Of a stretch of DNA of 37,178 bases, positions 8,129 through 18,114 are shown piece by piece. The notes below the pieces were generated by a model. It did no database searches, was not told where the DNA came from, and saw only the letters and a list, made by a program, of their open reading frames with translations. The stretch spans positions 23,659-60,836 of the forward strand of contig JAJZWA010000016.1 in assembly GCA_021846965.1 (NCBI GenBank), given 5' to 3'. The stretch comes from Pseudomonadota bacterium. GTDB taxonomy: Bacteria > Pseudomonadota > Gammaproteobacteria > Burkholderiales > Burkholderiaceae_C. The position numbers were made by a program, and so were the translations under genes. Numbering within the stretch: the first letter of the stretch is position 1; every line of letters begins with the position of its first letter.

Positions 8129-9510
8129 ACAGGAACATCGTGCTGGGGGCGCTGCTGGCGGGGGTATCCCTGGCGGCACAGGCCGCGCAGTTCGGCCCGC
8201 TGACCCTCTCGGGCTTCGGCAAGGACGAGATCGACGTGTCCAACAACGTGGGCACGGTGGACAACAACAGGGCCATGCCGCCGCAGTGCTATGGCGACGC
8301 GCGCGAGGTGCTGCCGGCCTCGCGCACGCCGGGTTCGTCGCAGTACTGCCTGCCGACCAGCGTGGGCACCGTGACCGCGCCCTCGCCGATGTTCCAGCTC
8401 ACCGGCAACCTGCACCATGAGTTCGACAATGGCGTCAAGGTCGAGGCGGTGCTGACCAAGCGCATCCGCAACGGATCCAACGACATCGTCGGGCAGAACT
8501 GGTTCGAGAAGTACGTGGCCGTGTCCTATCCCTCGCTGGGCAAGCTCAGCGTGGGCACGCAACTCGCGCGCGCCTGGTCGCGGCAGGACGGCTTCAGCTA
8601 TCCCATCGGCCTGTCGACCGCGTGGAGCGAGACGGGCGCCGGCTTCGGCCTGTTCCCGGACGCGGTGCGGTTCACCAGCCGCATGTTCTACACCCCCTAC
8701 GGCAAGCTCACGCTGGAGGCGACCTACGCCACCAACCACGCCTTCAACACCTACACCGGGCCGCAGGTGGCGGGTCCGGCCCCCACGCCCCGGATGCTGG
8801 AGCTGTTCGCCCAGTTCTCGAACCACGACAACCTGATCGAGTTCACCTTCGAGACCAGCCATGGCGCCGGCCAGTCCTCCTGGGGCAAGGCACCCTTCGT
8901 CGGCGCGTCCAACCTGCCGGTCCTGACCCTCAACGGCACCAACTACTACGACAGCCTTCCGCGCCAGAGCGTGGCGATCCTCGAGGGGGACCACTGGTTC
9001 ACACCGCAGTGGATGCTGACCTGGGGCTTGCGTCACAGCTACTGGTCGGGGGAGTCCACGACCTGCGGCTACGTCAACAACGTGGGCAACGGCCAGCCGG
9101 GCTGCCTGTACCCGTCCGGGGGTTTCAACTACGCCGATGCCCTGTCCGGCACCACGGCCTACCAGCCGGGCTACTCCGCCTCGACCAATGACTTCCTGCT
9201 CGGCCTGACCCATTACCGCGACCTGTGGACCTACACGGCGGGCATGGTCTACCTGGGGCGCGCGCGCACCGACAACCCCACGCAGTGGGGCCAGGACAAC
9301 TGGGCCGTGATCACCAACCTGGGGCTGTACCGCAAGCTGCCCGAGATCTATCGCAATCTCAGCGTGTACGGCGGGATCGGCTACGTGCACTTCGGGCACC
9401 TGGGCGCTCCGCCACTGAGCATGACCAGTGTCACGCAGTTCGGTGGGGTCAATTCCTGGGTGAGCAGCCACGCCGAGAGCCTCACCCTGGGCGCACTGGT
9501 GACCTTCTGA
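8125..9510 (+). CDS. Outer-membrane porin-like beta-barrel protein
   Basis: A 461-residue exported protein, most likely an outer-membrane channel for glucan oligosaccharides. The GTG start at 8125 has AAGGAG six bases upstream and overlaps the GH30 stop (GTGA). Residues 1-20 form a signal peptide ending AAQA, followed by AQFGPLTLSGFGKDE. The mature chain is rich in alternating aromatic/polar strands (for example KYVAVSYPSLGKLSVGTQLA and FTPQWMLTWGLRHSYW) and ends in a terminal Phe (LGALVTF), the classic BAM recognition end. A long tract with two Cys occurs around TTCGYVNNVGNGQPGC. I do not recognise the exact family. There is no plug domain or TonB box, so it is not a TonB-dependent receptor. 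Position between cytosolic enzymes and secreted GH81 suggests a dedicated glucan porin. Confidence 0.8.
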   Translation: MNRNIVLGALLAGVSLAAQAAQFGPLTLSGFGKDEIDVSNNVGTVDNNRAMPPQCYGDAREVLPASRTPGSSQYCLPTSVGTVTAPSPMFQLTGNLHHEFDNGVKVEAVLTKRIRNGSNDIVGQNWFEKYVAVSYPSLGKLSVGTQLARAWSRQDGFSYPIGLSTAWSETGAGFGLFPDAVRFTSRMFYTPYGKLTLEATYATNHAFNTYTGPQVAGPAPTPRMLELFAQFSNHDNLIEFTFETSHGAGQSSWGKAPFVGASNLPVLTLNGTNYYDSLPRQSVAILEGDHWFTPQWMLTWGLRHSYWSGESTTCGYVNNVGNGQPGCLYPSGGFNYADALSGTTAYQPGYSASTNDFLLGLTHYRDLWTYTAGMVYLGRARTDNPTQWGQDNWAVITNLGLYRKLPEIYRNLSVYGGIGYVHFGHLGAPPLSMTSVTQFGGVNSWVSSHAESLTLGALVTF

Positions 9511-9524
9511 TCATCGCACGGGCA

Positions 9525-9538
9525 GCCGCCTGTGCGGC
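9525..9538 (+). other. Small intercistronic hairpin after the porin gene
   Basis: GCCGC, loop CTGT, GCGGC lies in the 49-base gap between the porin and GH81 genes. There is no T-run, so it is not a convincing terminator. It may stabilise the upstream mRNA 3' end or tune differential expression. Confidence 0.3.
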
Positions 9539-9559
9539 GCGCACGAAGAGGAGAGTGCA

Positions 9560-11887
9560 ATGTCTTCCCTGTCCAAGACCCTGGCCGCCGCCGCGCTGAT
9601 GGCGTCGCTGCCGGCGCTGGGGGCCACGCCCAACCCGAGGATCCCCGAGGGGCTGGGGGGCTATTTCGCCCGCGCGCATGCGGGCGGTCTGTTCTCGTCC
9701 AAAGCGCCCCAGCCTCCCGTGGCCAGGTTTCGCACGCCGGCGATGATGGCGCAGGCGGCGCCGACCAACCAGTGGTATTCGTCCGTCATGTTCACGCGCT
9801 GGTCGTATCCGCTGTACGCCATTCCCGTGAGCTACCGCGCCGTGCCCGCGGGGTTCCAGATCGGCGTTCCGACGCCTTCCACGCGCGTGGCGCCCGACGG
9901 CTGGAAGGAAATCGTGTGGGCCCACCACGCGCAGATCACCGTGGAGCCGGACTTCAAGCCCGACGCGGCGCTGCTGGCCGGGCACGGCGACTGGAGCGCG
10001 ACCGTGGCCATGCCGGGCCAGGGACACACCCTGCAAGCCACCGTGGTGCAGGGAAGCCCCTACAGCTACTACCAGGTCGATGACAGCCGGGTGACGCTGG
10101 AGCTGGCTTCGCCCGCCCAGGGCGCCGCCCCCGGCGCCGACGGCAGCGAGGAGCATTTCCTGGTCGGCACGCAGGCCTACGCGGTGTACGCCCCGGCGGG
10201 CGCGGGCCTGCAATGGGAGTCACCGACGCGCCTGGTGCTGAGCCTGCCCCAGGGCAAGGGGTGGTTCTCGGTGGCCGCGCTTCCCGACACCCGGGCGTCG
10301 ACCCTCCAGCTGTTTCACGACCACGCCTACGCCTTCGTCACGGACACCAAGGTGCACTGGCACTACGACCAGGCCAGCAGTCGCGTGATCACGCGCTACG
10401 AGTTCCAGACCCGCTCGATGCAGGACGATCAGCATGTGCCGCTGGTCGGCCTGTTCCCCAACCTGTGGGAAGGGCAGCAGATTCCCGGCTTGCAGCCTGC
10501 CGGCTTCGCGAGCGTTCGCGGCACCGTCAAGCTGCTGGCGGCCAACGAGTTCACGACCCGACTGACGTTCCATGGAATCGTGCCCTTCTGGCCGAAGCTG
10601 CCCGCGGCCGATGGCGGCAGCCGCGTGGACACGCTGCTCGGCGGCGATACCGCGGCGATGCCCGGAGCCTTCGATCTGCAGGGCAACGGCACCTATTGGG
10701 TGGGCAAGGGCCTGGGGCGCGCAGCGCAGTTGATGAACATCGCCTACGCCCAGGGCAAGACGGGCGATGCGCGCGAGCTGCAGCGCATGATCGAGCAGCA
10801 CTTCGAGCAGTTCTTCTCCGGCAAGGACTCCGACAGCTACTTCGTCGTCGACCGCTCGCTGGGCACCACGCTGGGCTATCCCTCCGAGTACGGCAGCGTG
10901 AGCCACATGAACGATCACCACTTCCACTACGGCTACTGGATCAACGCGGCCGCGCAGATCGCCGTGCATGACCCGCAGTGGGCCGCGAAGGATCACTGGG
11001 GCGGCATGGTCGACCTGCTGGTCAAGGATATCGCCACCGCGCGGCGCCACCAGGCCTCCTATCCCTTCCTGCGCAACTTCGATCCCTACGAGGGGCACAG
11101 CTGGGCCAGCGGGGATGCCGCGATGGACGACGGCAACAACCAGGAATCCTCCTCCGAGGCGGTCAATGCCTGGGCCGGGCTGATCTTCTGGGGCGCGGCC
11201 ACGGGCGACACGCGGCTGCGGGATCTGGGCATCTACCTGTACACCACCGAGGTGCACTCGATCGACGACTACTGGTTCGACCTGCACCACGTCGTGTTCG
11301 CCCCCGACTATCACCGCGTGCTGGCAGCCCAGGTGTTCGGCGACCAGTACGCCTACAACACCTGGTGGACCCAGAACCCCCGTGAAGTCCAGGGCATCAA
11401 CCTGCTGCCGATCACCACGGCCTCGACCTACCTGGGAGCCGATCCGCACTACATCGACGAGTTCTTCGATTCGATGCGCGCGATGAGCAAGCGCTATGCC
11501 GATGCAGGAAAGTCCGATGGCACGCCCGAGGATATCTGGCAGGATATCTTTGCCGAATACCGTGCGCTTGCCCACCCCGATGAGGCATTGAAGCACTGGA
11601 ATTCCCAGGGATCCACCGAGGGCGGGGACACTCGAACCCACGCCTACTACTGGATCCGCAGCCTGCAGCACATGGGGCGGCCCGACTTCTCCGTCACCGC
11701 CGACACCCCGCTGTACGCCGTGTTCCGCACCCGCGCGGGCGCCGTCACGCACCTGGCCTTCAACCCCGGCCCCCAGCCTCTGCAGGTGAAGTTCAGCGAT
11801 GGGGCCGGCGGCACCGTGGCGCCCGGCTCGCTCGGCGTCTTCGCAGGCACGGCGGCCGCGGGTTCCCCGCAGCCGCAGAAGCACTGA
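9560..11887 (+). CDS. GH81 endo-beta-1,3-glucanase, secreted
   Basis: A 775-residue family GH81 enzyme, an inverting endo-beta-1,3-glucanase acting on laminarin, curdlan or fungal wall glucan. GAGGAG (9548-9553) precedes the ATG by six bases. Residues 1-22 are a signal peptide (ending SLPALGA). The N-terminal beta-sandwich contains TNQWYSSVMFTRW (69-81). The catalytic (alpha/alpha) domain contains NDHHFHYGYW (451-460), FDPYEGHSWASGDAA (507-521) and GNNQESSSEAVNAW (525-538). Glu529 and Glu533 match the conserved acidic pair, and Asp452 the other proposed catalytic acid. There is no carbohydrate-binding module and no lipobox, so it is periplasmic or extracellular. As the largest exported enzyme in the locus it probably makes the first cuts in the polymer. 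Confidence 0.95.
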   Translation: MSSLSKTLAAAALMASLPALGATPNPRIPEGLGGYFARAHAGGLFSSKAPQPPVARFRTPAMMAQAAPTNQWYSSVMFTRWSYPLYAIPVSYRAVPAGFQIGVPTPSTRVAPDGWKEIVWAHHAQITVEPDFKPDAALLAGHGDWSATVAMPGQGHTLQATVVQGSPYSYYQVDDSRVTLELASPAQGAAPGADGSEEHFLVGTQAYAVYAPAGAGLQWESPTRLVLSLPQGKGWFSVAALPDTRASTLQLFHDHAYAFVTDTKVHWHYDQASSRVITRYEFQTRSMQDDQHVPLVGLFPNLWEGQQIPGLQPAGFASVRGTVKLLAANEFTTRLTFHGIVPFWPKLPAADGGSRVDTLLGGDTAAMPGAFDLQGNGTYWVGKGLGRAAQLMNIAYAQGKTGDARELQRMIEQHFEQFFSGKDSDSYFVVDRSLGTTLGYPSEYGSVSHMNDHHFHYGYWINAAAQIAVHDPQWAAKDHWGGMVDLLVKDIATARRHQASYPFLRNFDPYEGHSWASGDAAMDDGNNQESSSEAVNAWAGLIFWGAATGDTRLRDLGIYLYTTEVHSIDDYWFDLHHVVFAPDYHRVLAAQVFGDQYAYNTWWTQNPREVQGINLLPITTASTYLGADPHYIDEFFDSMRAMSKRYADAGKSDGTPEDIWQDIFAEYRALAHPDEALKHWNSQGSTEGGDTRTHAYYWIRSLQHMGRPDFSVTADTPLYAVFRTRAGAVTHLAFNPGPQPLQVKFSDGAGGTVAPGSLGVFAGTAAAGSPQPQKH

Positions 11888-11932
11888 GCGCGACACGCAG
11901 TGTCCACCCGAATCTACCGAGGAGAGAGCAAC

Positions 11933-12964
11933 ATGTTGAAGATCATCCTTGCCGCCCTGATCGGAGCGGGGCTGCTCGCGGGCTGCGGATCCCGCTCGAT
12001 CGCCACGCAGGGTGCCCTGTCCGGCACGTCCACCGGCACCACCACGAGTTCCGTCAGCTCGCTGGCGTCGAACTATTCGACCGTGGTGTGGGAGGACGAT
12101 TTCCGCACCGACCCCGCCGGCGCTCCGTCCAGCACCTACTGGGCGGCGGAGACCGGCAACGGCGTGGAGTACGGCAACGCGGGCTGGGGCAACAATGAAG
12201 CCGAGTACTACCTGCCCGGCAATGCCACGGTGGCCTCCGGCGCGCTGCTGCTGCACGGGCACGCCGACGCCAGCGTGATGAACCACAGCTGCGGCACCAC
12301 CACCATCAACAACTGCCTGTACTCCTCGGCCAAGATCACCTCGGTCAAGACCGTCGACCTCAGCAAGCCGGGCTTCCTGGAGGTCGAGGCCGACCTTCCC
12401 ACCGGCGTCGGCTCCTGGCCCGCCATCTGGCTGCTGCCCGGAACCAGCCCGGGGGCGGCATTCCCGCCCAGCCAGAGCGTGCTCTCGGCGCAGCCGCTGT
12501 GGCCCATCGGTGGCGAGATCGACATGGCCGAGTGGCTCGGCACCTATTTCGCCGGACAGGACTCGCTGGTGCAAAGCACCCTGCACCTGCCTTCCGGCAC
12601 GCCGAGCCCCGCGTACACCGATTCCTATCAGTATCAGAAGGCCACCCTGGCCAGCCCGCTTTCCGGCAACTACCACCTGTACCAGCTGGCGTGGACCTCC
12701 GGCAGCATCGAGTTCGCCATCGACAACCAGCCGGTCATGACCTGCACGCGCAGCTCCATGAGCTGCACGCCCGTGGCCGCCGGGGTCGCTCCCTACCCCG
12801 CGTCGGCGATCTGGCCCTACGGCAACACCTACTCCAGCTACTACCTGATCATGAACCTGGCCATCGGCGGCAACCTTGGCGCGCCCCACCAGGACAACAC
12901 CCAGGTGCCGGCGAACTACGACCAGACCATGCGCGTGGCCTACGTGCGCTACATGACGCCCTGA
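11933..12964 (+). CDS. GH16 beta-glucanase lipoprotein (laminarinase-like, GH16-A)
   Basis: A 343-residue family GH16 endo-beta-1,3(4)-glucanase. The ATG at 11933 is chosen over GTG 11900 because GAGGAGAGAG (11919-11928) precedes it and it gives a clean lipoprotein signal, MLKIILAALIGAGLLAGC (Cys18). A Ser/Thr-rich linker (about 28-50) leads to the jellyroll catalytic domain. The active-site signature is GGEIDMAEW, with nucleophile Glu195, Asp197 and acid/base Glu200. SWPAIWLLPG precedes it, and YLIMNLAIGGNLG near the C-terminus is a usual GH16 block. The residue after the lipobox Cys is Gly, so outer-membrane sorting is possible. It may act on the outer membrane beside the porin. Confidence 0.94.
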   Translation: MLKIILAALIGAGLLAGCGSRSIATQGALSGTSTGTTTSSVSSLASNYSTVVWEDDFRTDPAGAPSSTYWAAETGNGVEYGNAGWGNNEAEYYLPGNATVASGALLLHGHADASVMNHSCGTTTINNCLYSSAKITSVKTVDLSKPGFLEVEADLPTGVGSWPAIWLLPGTSPGAAFPPSQSVLSAQPLWPIGGEIDMAEWLGTYFAGQDSLVQSTLHLPSGTPSPAYTDSYQYQKATLASPLSGNYHLYQLAWTSGSIEFAIDNQPVMTCTRSSMSCTPVAAGVAPYPASAIWPYGNTYSSYYLIMNLAIGGNLGAPHQDNTQVPANYDQTMRVAYVRYMTP

Positions 12965-12997
12965 GGTCCGGGCGCGTGGCGAAGCAGAGGACATCTC

Positions 12998-13915
12998 ATG
13001 GAGCACGACGACTGGGTGTTGCGCTGGGCGGATGAATTCGACGGGGAGGCGCTGGATCCCGCGAAGTGGCATTGCGACGAGGGCAACGGCTTTCGGGATC
13101 CCCAGAGCGGTGCCTGGGTGCCGGGCTGGGGCAACGAGGAATTGCAGTACTACACCTCGCGGGCCGACAACCTGTGGGTGCGCGACAGCGTGCTGCATAT
13201 CCGCGCGCTGCGACAGCCCATGGGGGGCTGCGCCTACACCTCGGCCCGGCTGCGCAGCCGCGGCCCCGACGGATCGGCGCTGTTTGCCCAGCGCTACGGG
13301 CGCTTCGAGTTCCGCGCCCGGGTTCCCCACGGCAAGGGGCTGTGGCCGGCCTTGTGGCTGCTGCCGCTGGAGGAGCACTACGGGCGCTGGGCGGCGTCGG
13401 GCGAGATCGACGTCATGGAAGTCTGCGGTGATGCCGGGCACGAGGTGCTGGGCAGCATGCATTATGGCTGCAGCTTCCCGCATCGCGAGCTCAGCACGCA
13501 TCGCCTGCCGATGGCCCCGGGCTCGCTCGCCGACTGGCATTCCTATGCCGTGCAATGGGAGCCGGGGCGCATCAGCTGGGAGTTCGACGGCAGGGTCTGG
13601 GCCAGCCAGGATTTCTGGTGGAGCTCGAGCGGCCTGGATGCCGGCGGGGGACGCCTTCCGACCGCGGAGCATGAGCTCAACCCCTGGCCGGCACCCTTCG
13701 ATCGGCCCTTCTACATCGTCATGAACGTGGCCGTGGGGGGCAACTTCCCCGGACAGCCCGACGACAGCACGCCGCTGCCGGCGGAACTGCAGGTCGACCA
13801 TGTACGCGTGTACGAGCGACGCGAGGGCCACGGCGAGCCGCGGCCGCGCGGGCGCGGAATCCTGCCGTGGCAGGGCGGCAGCGAGCAGGGCCCGGAGAGC
13901 CAGGATGTCGCATGA
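12998..13915 (+). CDS. GH16 beta-glucanase without signal peptide (GH16-B)
   Basis: A 305-residue GH16 enzyme whose N-terminus (MEHDDWVLRWADEFDG) enters the catalytic jellyroll directly, with no signal sequence. AGAGGA (12986-12991) lies six bases before the ATG, so the short start is well supported and the protein is probably cytosolic. The active-site signature is SGEIDVMEV: Glu136, Asp138 and Glu141. Other GH16 landmarks are WGNEELQYYT (44-53), HGKGLWPALWLLP (111-123) and FYIVMNVAVGGNFPG near the C-terminus. The downstream GH17 gene starts inside its last codons. Cytosolic placement is unusual for an endo-glucanase; cleavage or transglycosylation of imported oligosaccharides is inferred. 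The last ~30 residues are charged and may be a dispensable tail. Confidence 0.92.
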   Translation: MEHDDWVLRWADEFDGEALDPAKWHCDEGNGFRDPQSGAWVPGWGNEELQYYTSRADNLWVRDSVLHIRALRQPMGGCAYTSARLRSRGPDGSALFAQRYGRFEFRARVPHGKGLWPALWLLPLEEHYGRWAASGEIDVMEVCGDAGHEVLGSMHYGCSFPHRELSTHRLPMAPGSLADWHSYAVQWEPGRISWEFDGRVWASQDFWWSSSGLDAGGGRLPTAEHELNPWPAPFDRPFYIVMNVAVGGNFPGQPDDSTPLPAELQVDHVRVYERREGHGEPRPRGRGILPWQGGSEQGPESQDVA

Positions 13916-14858
13916 ACACCGGCGCGCATGGTGGCAGGGGAGCAGCGCGCCTGCCTGGGTGGATCTCTTGCGCGAGACCCCGCGGGGGCCCGATCCCGGG
14001 CGCCCGCCGGGCGCTGCGCGAGCCGAGCCCGCGGGCGAGCTGCGCGCGGCGGTGCGCGGGGTCGTCGCCGCAGGCCTGCACGGGCTGTGCTTCAGCCCCT
14101 ACGAGCCCGGACAAGGCCCGGGGATCCCGGTGCCGGAGCGCACCGTGGAACGGCGCCTGCAGGTCATCGCGCCCTACACGCGCTGGATTCGCAGTTTCTC
14201 CTGCACCGAGGGCCATGAGGCCACGCCGCGCCTTGCGCGCCGAGCCGGCATGAAGACCCTGGTCGGTGCCTGGCTGGGCAAGGACCGCGAGGTCAACCGG
14301 CGCGAGATCGACGGCGCCATCGCATTGGCTCGCGAAGGCATGGCCGACATGGTGGCCGTGGGCAACGAGGTGCTGCTGCGGGGCGACCTGGAAGAGCCCG
14401 AACTGCTGGAGGCCATCGATCGCGTGCGACGCGCCGTGCCGCATGTTCCGGTGGGCTATGTGGATGCCTATTTCCTGTTCGAGAAGCATCCTCGGGTGGC
14501 TCGCGCCTGCGATGTGGTGATGGCCAACTGCTACCCCTTCTGGGAAGGCTGCCCGCTGGAGCATGCGGTGGCCTACATGCAGGACATGTACCGACGCAGC
14601 TGCGTGGCGGCCGAGGGCAGGCCCGTGCTCATCGCCGAGACCGGCTGGCCCGATCGGGGCGCGGCGGTGGGCGAGGCACGACCCTCGCCCGAGCATGCCA
14701 TGCGCTACTTTCTCGAGGCCCAGGCATGGGCGCGACGCGACGGGGTCGAGATGTTCCACTTCGCGGCCTTCGACGAGGCCTGGAAGATCGACGTCGAAGG
14801 CGATGTCGGCGCGTACTGGGGGTTGTGGGATCAACAGGGGCAGTTCAAATATGCCTGA
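13905..14858 (+). CDS. GH17 beta-1,3-glucanase or glucanosyltransferase (GH17-A), leaderless
   Basis: A 317-residue family GH17 protein (clan GH-A). The acid/base is Glu155 in AVGNEVLLRG and the nucleophile Glu245 in LIAETGWPD, both textbook GH17 motifs. I chose the ATG at 13905 (11 bases inside GH16-B, with a GGAG about nine bases upstream); an upstream in-frame start would add an Arg-rich stretch overlapping GH16-B. No export signal is visible. Bacterial GH17 enzymes include both endo-beta-1,3-glucanases and beta-1,3-glucanosyltransferases, and this one could be either. FAAFDEAWKID followed by YWGLWD near the C-terminus resembles the wall of the sugar-binding cleft in this family. It is translationally coupled to GH16-B and GH17-B. 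Confidence 0.9.
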   Translation: MSHEHRRAWWQGSSAPAWVDLLRETPRGPDPGRPPGAARAEPAGELRAAVRGVVAAGLHGLCFSPYEPGQGPGIPVPERTVERRLQVIAPYTRWIRSFSCTEGHEATPRLARRAGMKTLVGAWLGKDREVNRREIDGAIALAREGMADMVAVGNEVLLRGDLEEPELLEAIDRVRRAVPHVPVGYVDAYFLFEKHPRVARACDVVMANCYPFWEGCPLEHAVAYMQDMYRRSCVAAEGRPVLIAETGWPDRGAAVGEARPSPEHAMRYFLEAQAWARRDGVEMFHFAAFDEAWKIDVEGDVGAYWGLWDQQGQFKYA

Positions 14859-15851
14859 ATCCATGACGCGCCGGGGCGCGCCGAAGCCCTTGCCCTGCGA
14901 GCCGGCGATCTGCTACTCGGGGTACCGGGCCGGGCAGAGTCCGGCCGGCGGCAGCTACCCGAGCGTGGAACAGATCGGCGAGGACCTGCTGCTGCTGCGC
15001 AACCAGGGCTGGCGCATGCTGCGCCTCTACGACTGCGGCCCGCATGCCTGGCGCACCCTCGAGTGCATTCGCCGCCTGGGCCTGGACCTGCGCGTGCTGC
15101 TCGGGGCCTACCTGGAGGCCGAACTCGACAACCCGCGTTGCCCCTGGGGCGGCTGCCACGACCCTCGAATCCTGGCGGCCAACCGCGAGGCCAACAACGC
15201 CGAAGTGCAGCGCCTGGCGGACCTGGTCGAGCGCTTCCCCGACATCGTCGTGGCCGCGGCGGTGGGCAATGAGGCCTGCGTGGAGTGGACCGACCACCTC
15301 GTGGCCCCCGCACGGGTGCGCGATCTGTTGCGCCAGGTGCGTGCGCGGGTCGAGCTTCCGCTGACCGTGTGCGACAACTACGTGCCCTGGCTCGGCGAGC
15401 TGGGCGATGTCGTGGGCGCCGAGGTCGACTTCGTGTCCATCCACACCTACCCGGTGTGGGAGCACAAGCCCCTCGGCGAGGCCATGGACTACACGCGCGC
15501 CAACCTGGACGCGGTGGCTCGGCGCTTCGCGGATGTGCAGGTGGTGATCACCGAGGCGGGCTGGCCGACCCAGGCCAACGGCCGCGGATTCGACGCCCAG
15601 CGCGCCGGCGAGGAGGCGCAACTGCATTATGTGCAGGCCCTGCTGGAATGGTCGCACGCCGCCGGAGTGCCATGTTTCGTGTTCGAGGCCTTCGACGAGG
15701 CCTGGAAGGGTTCGGACGATCCGCTCGAGCCCGAGAAGCACTGGGGGCTGTACACCGAGGCCCGCCAGCCCAAGCGTTTCGCGTCCCACGCCCGTTTGCC
15801 GTGGGAAGCCGGGGTGGCCGCGCACACGGCCGCCGAACAGGGAGTGATGCG

Positions 15852-15855
<4 letters not shown>
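14851..15855 (+). CDS. GH17 beta-1,3-glucanase or glucanosyltransferase (GH17-B), leaderless
   Basis: A 334-residue second GH17 protein, only distantly similar to GH17-A but with the same landmarks: ICYSGYRAGQSP (20-31), acid/base Glu141 in AVGNEACVEW, SIHTYPVWE (196-204), nucleophile Glu235 in VITEAGWPT, and FEAFDEAWKG near the C-terminus. The start is ATG 14851, overlapping the GH17-A stop by eight bases; ATG 14863 is also possible. There is no signal peptide, so it is probably cytosolic. The N-terminal ICYSGYR block is more complete than the matching region of GH17-A, hinting that the two have different substrate or acceptor preferences. It overlaps the ATPase start by four bases (ATGA). 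Confidence 0.9.
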
Positions 15856-16919
<1,064 letters not shown>

Positions 16920-16930
16920 TGTGCAGCCTC

Positions 16931-16964
16931 GCTTGGAATTCGATACGCTAGCGAGTATCCAAGC
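16931..16964. promoter_or_regulatory. Nested inverted repeats upstream of the methyltransferase
   Basis: Perfect arms GCTTGGA (16931-16937) and TCCAAGC (16958-16964) enclose two further inverted repeats: GATAC/GTATC (16942-16946 with 16955-16959) and the palindrome CGCTAGCG. There is no T-tract, so a simple terminator is unlikely. It could be an operator for the following gene or an alternative-pairing RNA leader. It is the only structured sequence in the 102-base gap between the ATPase and the methyltransferase. Confidence 0.4.
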
Positions 16965-17021
16965 ACCGCAGGGATGTGGCGTCGGCGCCGGTAGCCGCTG
17001 ACCGCGCATCCCCCCATTGCC

Positions 17022-18059
17022 ATGACACCCGAAGAACTCAAGGCCGCGTTTCGTCAGCAGGCCCAGGGCGCGCTCAGCCTGAACATCGCCTACATCGGCA
17101 TCGTCAACCATCTGTTCCAGACCCTGCGCAGCCTGGGGAAGGCCTCGGCGGCCGAGCTGGCCTCGGCCGCGGGCATGGACGCCGGATACGTGATGCGCTG
17201 GTGCGACGCGGCCTATGCCTTCGGGTACCTCGATTCCGTCGAGGATCGCTTTCGCCTCGGCCCGACCGGCGAGGCCATGCTTCCCGACGTGCCCGGCACT
17301 CTCATGCCCATGGCCGTCCAGTCGATCCTGTCGGCGCATATGGCCGAGCGCGCCGCGGGGCTGATGCGCACGGGAGAGCGTCCCGGGGAGCGGGTCCTGG
17401 GGGAACGCGAGACGGTGCTGCCCTGGTTCGGGCCCATGCTCGAGGCCAACTTCGGCACCTTGTTCGAGACCACCGTCTGCCCGGCGATTCCGGCTTTCGC
17501 GGAAGTCGCCGCAAGCGAAGGCCTGGCGGTGGACCTGGGCTGCGGGAACGGTTGGTACCTGCGCGCGCTGGCCCGGCGCTACCCGCGCGTGCGGGGCCTG
17601 GGCATCGACGGCTTCGGCGAGAACGTCGAGCAGGCGCGGCAACTCGCCGAAGCCCAGGGCTTCGGATCCCGCCTGCGGTTCCTGGAGGGGGACATCCACG
17701 AGCTCCGGCTCGAGGAGCCGGCGGAGCTCATCGCGATGAACCGCGCGCTGCACCATGTCTGGGAGAAGGATCCCGAGGTCCTGTTCGCGTGGCTGCGCGA
17801 CAACCTCAAGCCCGGCGGCTACGCGGTCGTATGGGAGCCGGCATGGCGGGCAGAGCGCGAGGCCCTCCGGGACATGCCCCGCCGAGCCATGGCTTTCCAG
17901 AACCTCACGGAACATGTGCAGGGGAACCACTTCCTGCGCCCCGAGGAAATCGTCGAGGCCTTCGAGCGCGTCGACATGCCTGCGACGGCCCACCTGTTCG
18001 CACAGGCAACGGAGGCCGTCATCGTCGCACGACGTCCGGGCGCGCTGCAGAAGGCATGA
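17022..18059 (+). CDS. SAM-dependent class I methyltransferase with N-terminal winged-helix-like domain
   Basis: A 345-residue methyltransferase. The N-terminal ~90 residues resemble the winged-helix/dimerisation domain of O-methyltransferase-type enzymes (ASAAELASAAGMDAGYVMRWCDAA, in two halves about 41-64). The Rossmann domain starts near 165, with SAM motif I VDLGCGNGWYL (170-180), the acidic end of strand 2 at GIDGF, and a motif II/III region LIAMNRALHHVWEKD and LKPGGYAVVWEPAW. The substrate is unknown. It follows the glucan operon by 102 bases on the same strand but does not fit sugar catabolism, and an inverted repeat precedes it, so it is probably a separate unit. A strong hairpin follows at 18076-18106. 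Confidence 0.8.
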   Translation: MTPEELKAAFRQQAQGALSLNIAYIGIVNHLFQTLRSLGKASAAELASAAGMDAGYVMRWCDAAYAFGYLDSVEDRFRLGPTGEAMLPDVPGTLMPMAVQSILSAHMAERAAGLMRTGERPGERVLGERETVLPWFGPMLEANFGTLFETTVCPAIPAFAEVAASEGLAVDLGCGNGWYLRALARRYPRVRGLGIDGFGENVEQARQLAEAQGFGSRLRFLEGDIHELRLEEPAELIAMNRALHHVWEKDPEVLFAWLRDNLKPGGYAVVWEPAWRAEREALRDMPRRAMAFQNLTEHVQGNHFLRPEEIVEAFERVDMPATAHLFAQATEAVIVARRPGALQKA

Positions 18060-18075
18060 CGTCCCATGAAAGCCG

Positions 18076-18106
18076 AAGGGCCTGGCGATGAAATCGCCAG
18101 GCCCTT
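18076..18106. terminator. Strong 14-bp hairpin, likely bidirectional terminator
   Basis: AAGGGCCTGGCGAT and ATCGCCAGGCCCTT pair perfectly over 14 bases around the loop GAA. It lies between the converging methyltransferase (+) and tRNA-Lys (-). On the + strand an AT-rich GAATTTG follows; on the - strand the sequence CGGCTTTC follows, so it can end transcription from both sides. Confidence 0.8.
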
Positions 18107-18114
18107 GAATTTGC

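Noticed and set aside
7021..9510. An 829-residue frame that would extend the porin upstream
   Set aside because: The upstream part is a shadow of GH30. The GTG at 8125 has a ribosome site and a proper signal peptide.
10220..13831. A ~1200-codon open frame on the - strand opposite GH81 and GH16
   Set aside because: It is antisense to three clear glycoside hydrolases. Its composition (His/Arg/Gly-rich, no motifs) is typical of GC-bias shadow frames.
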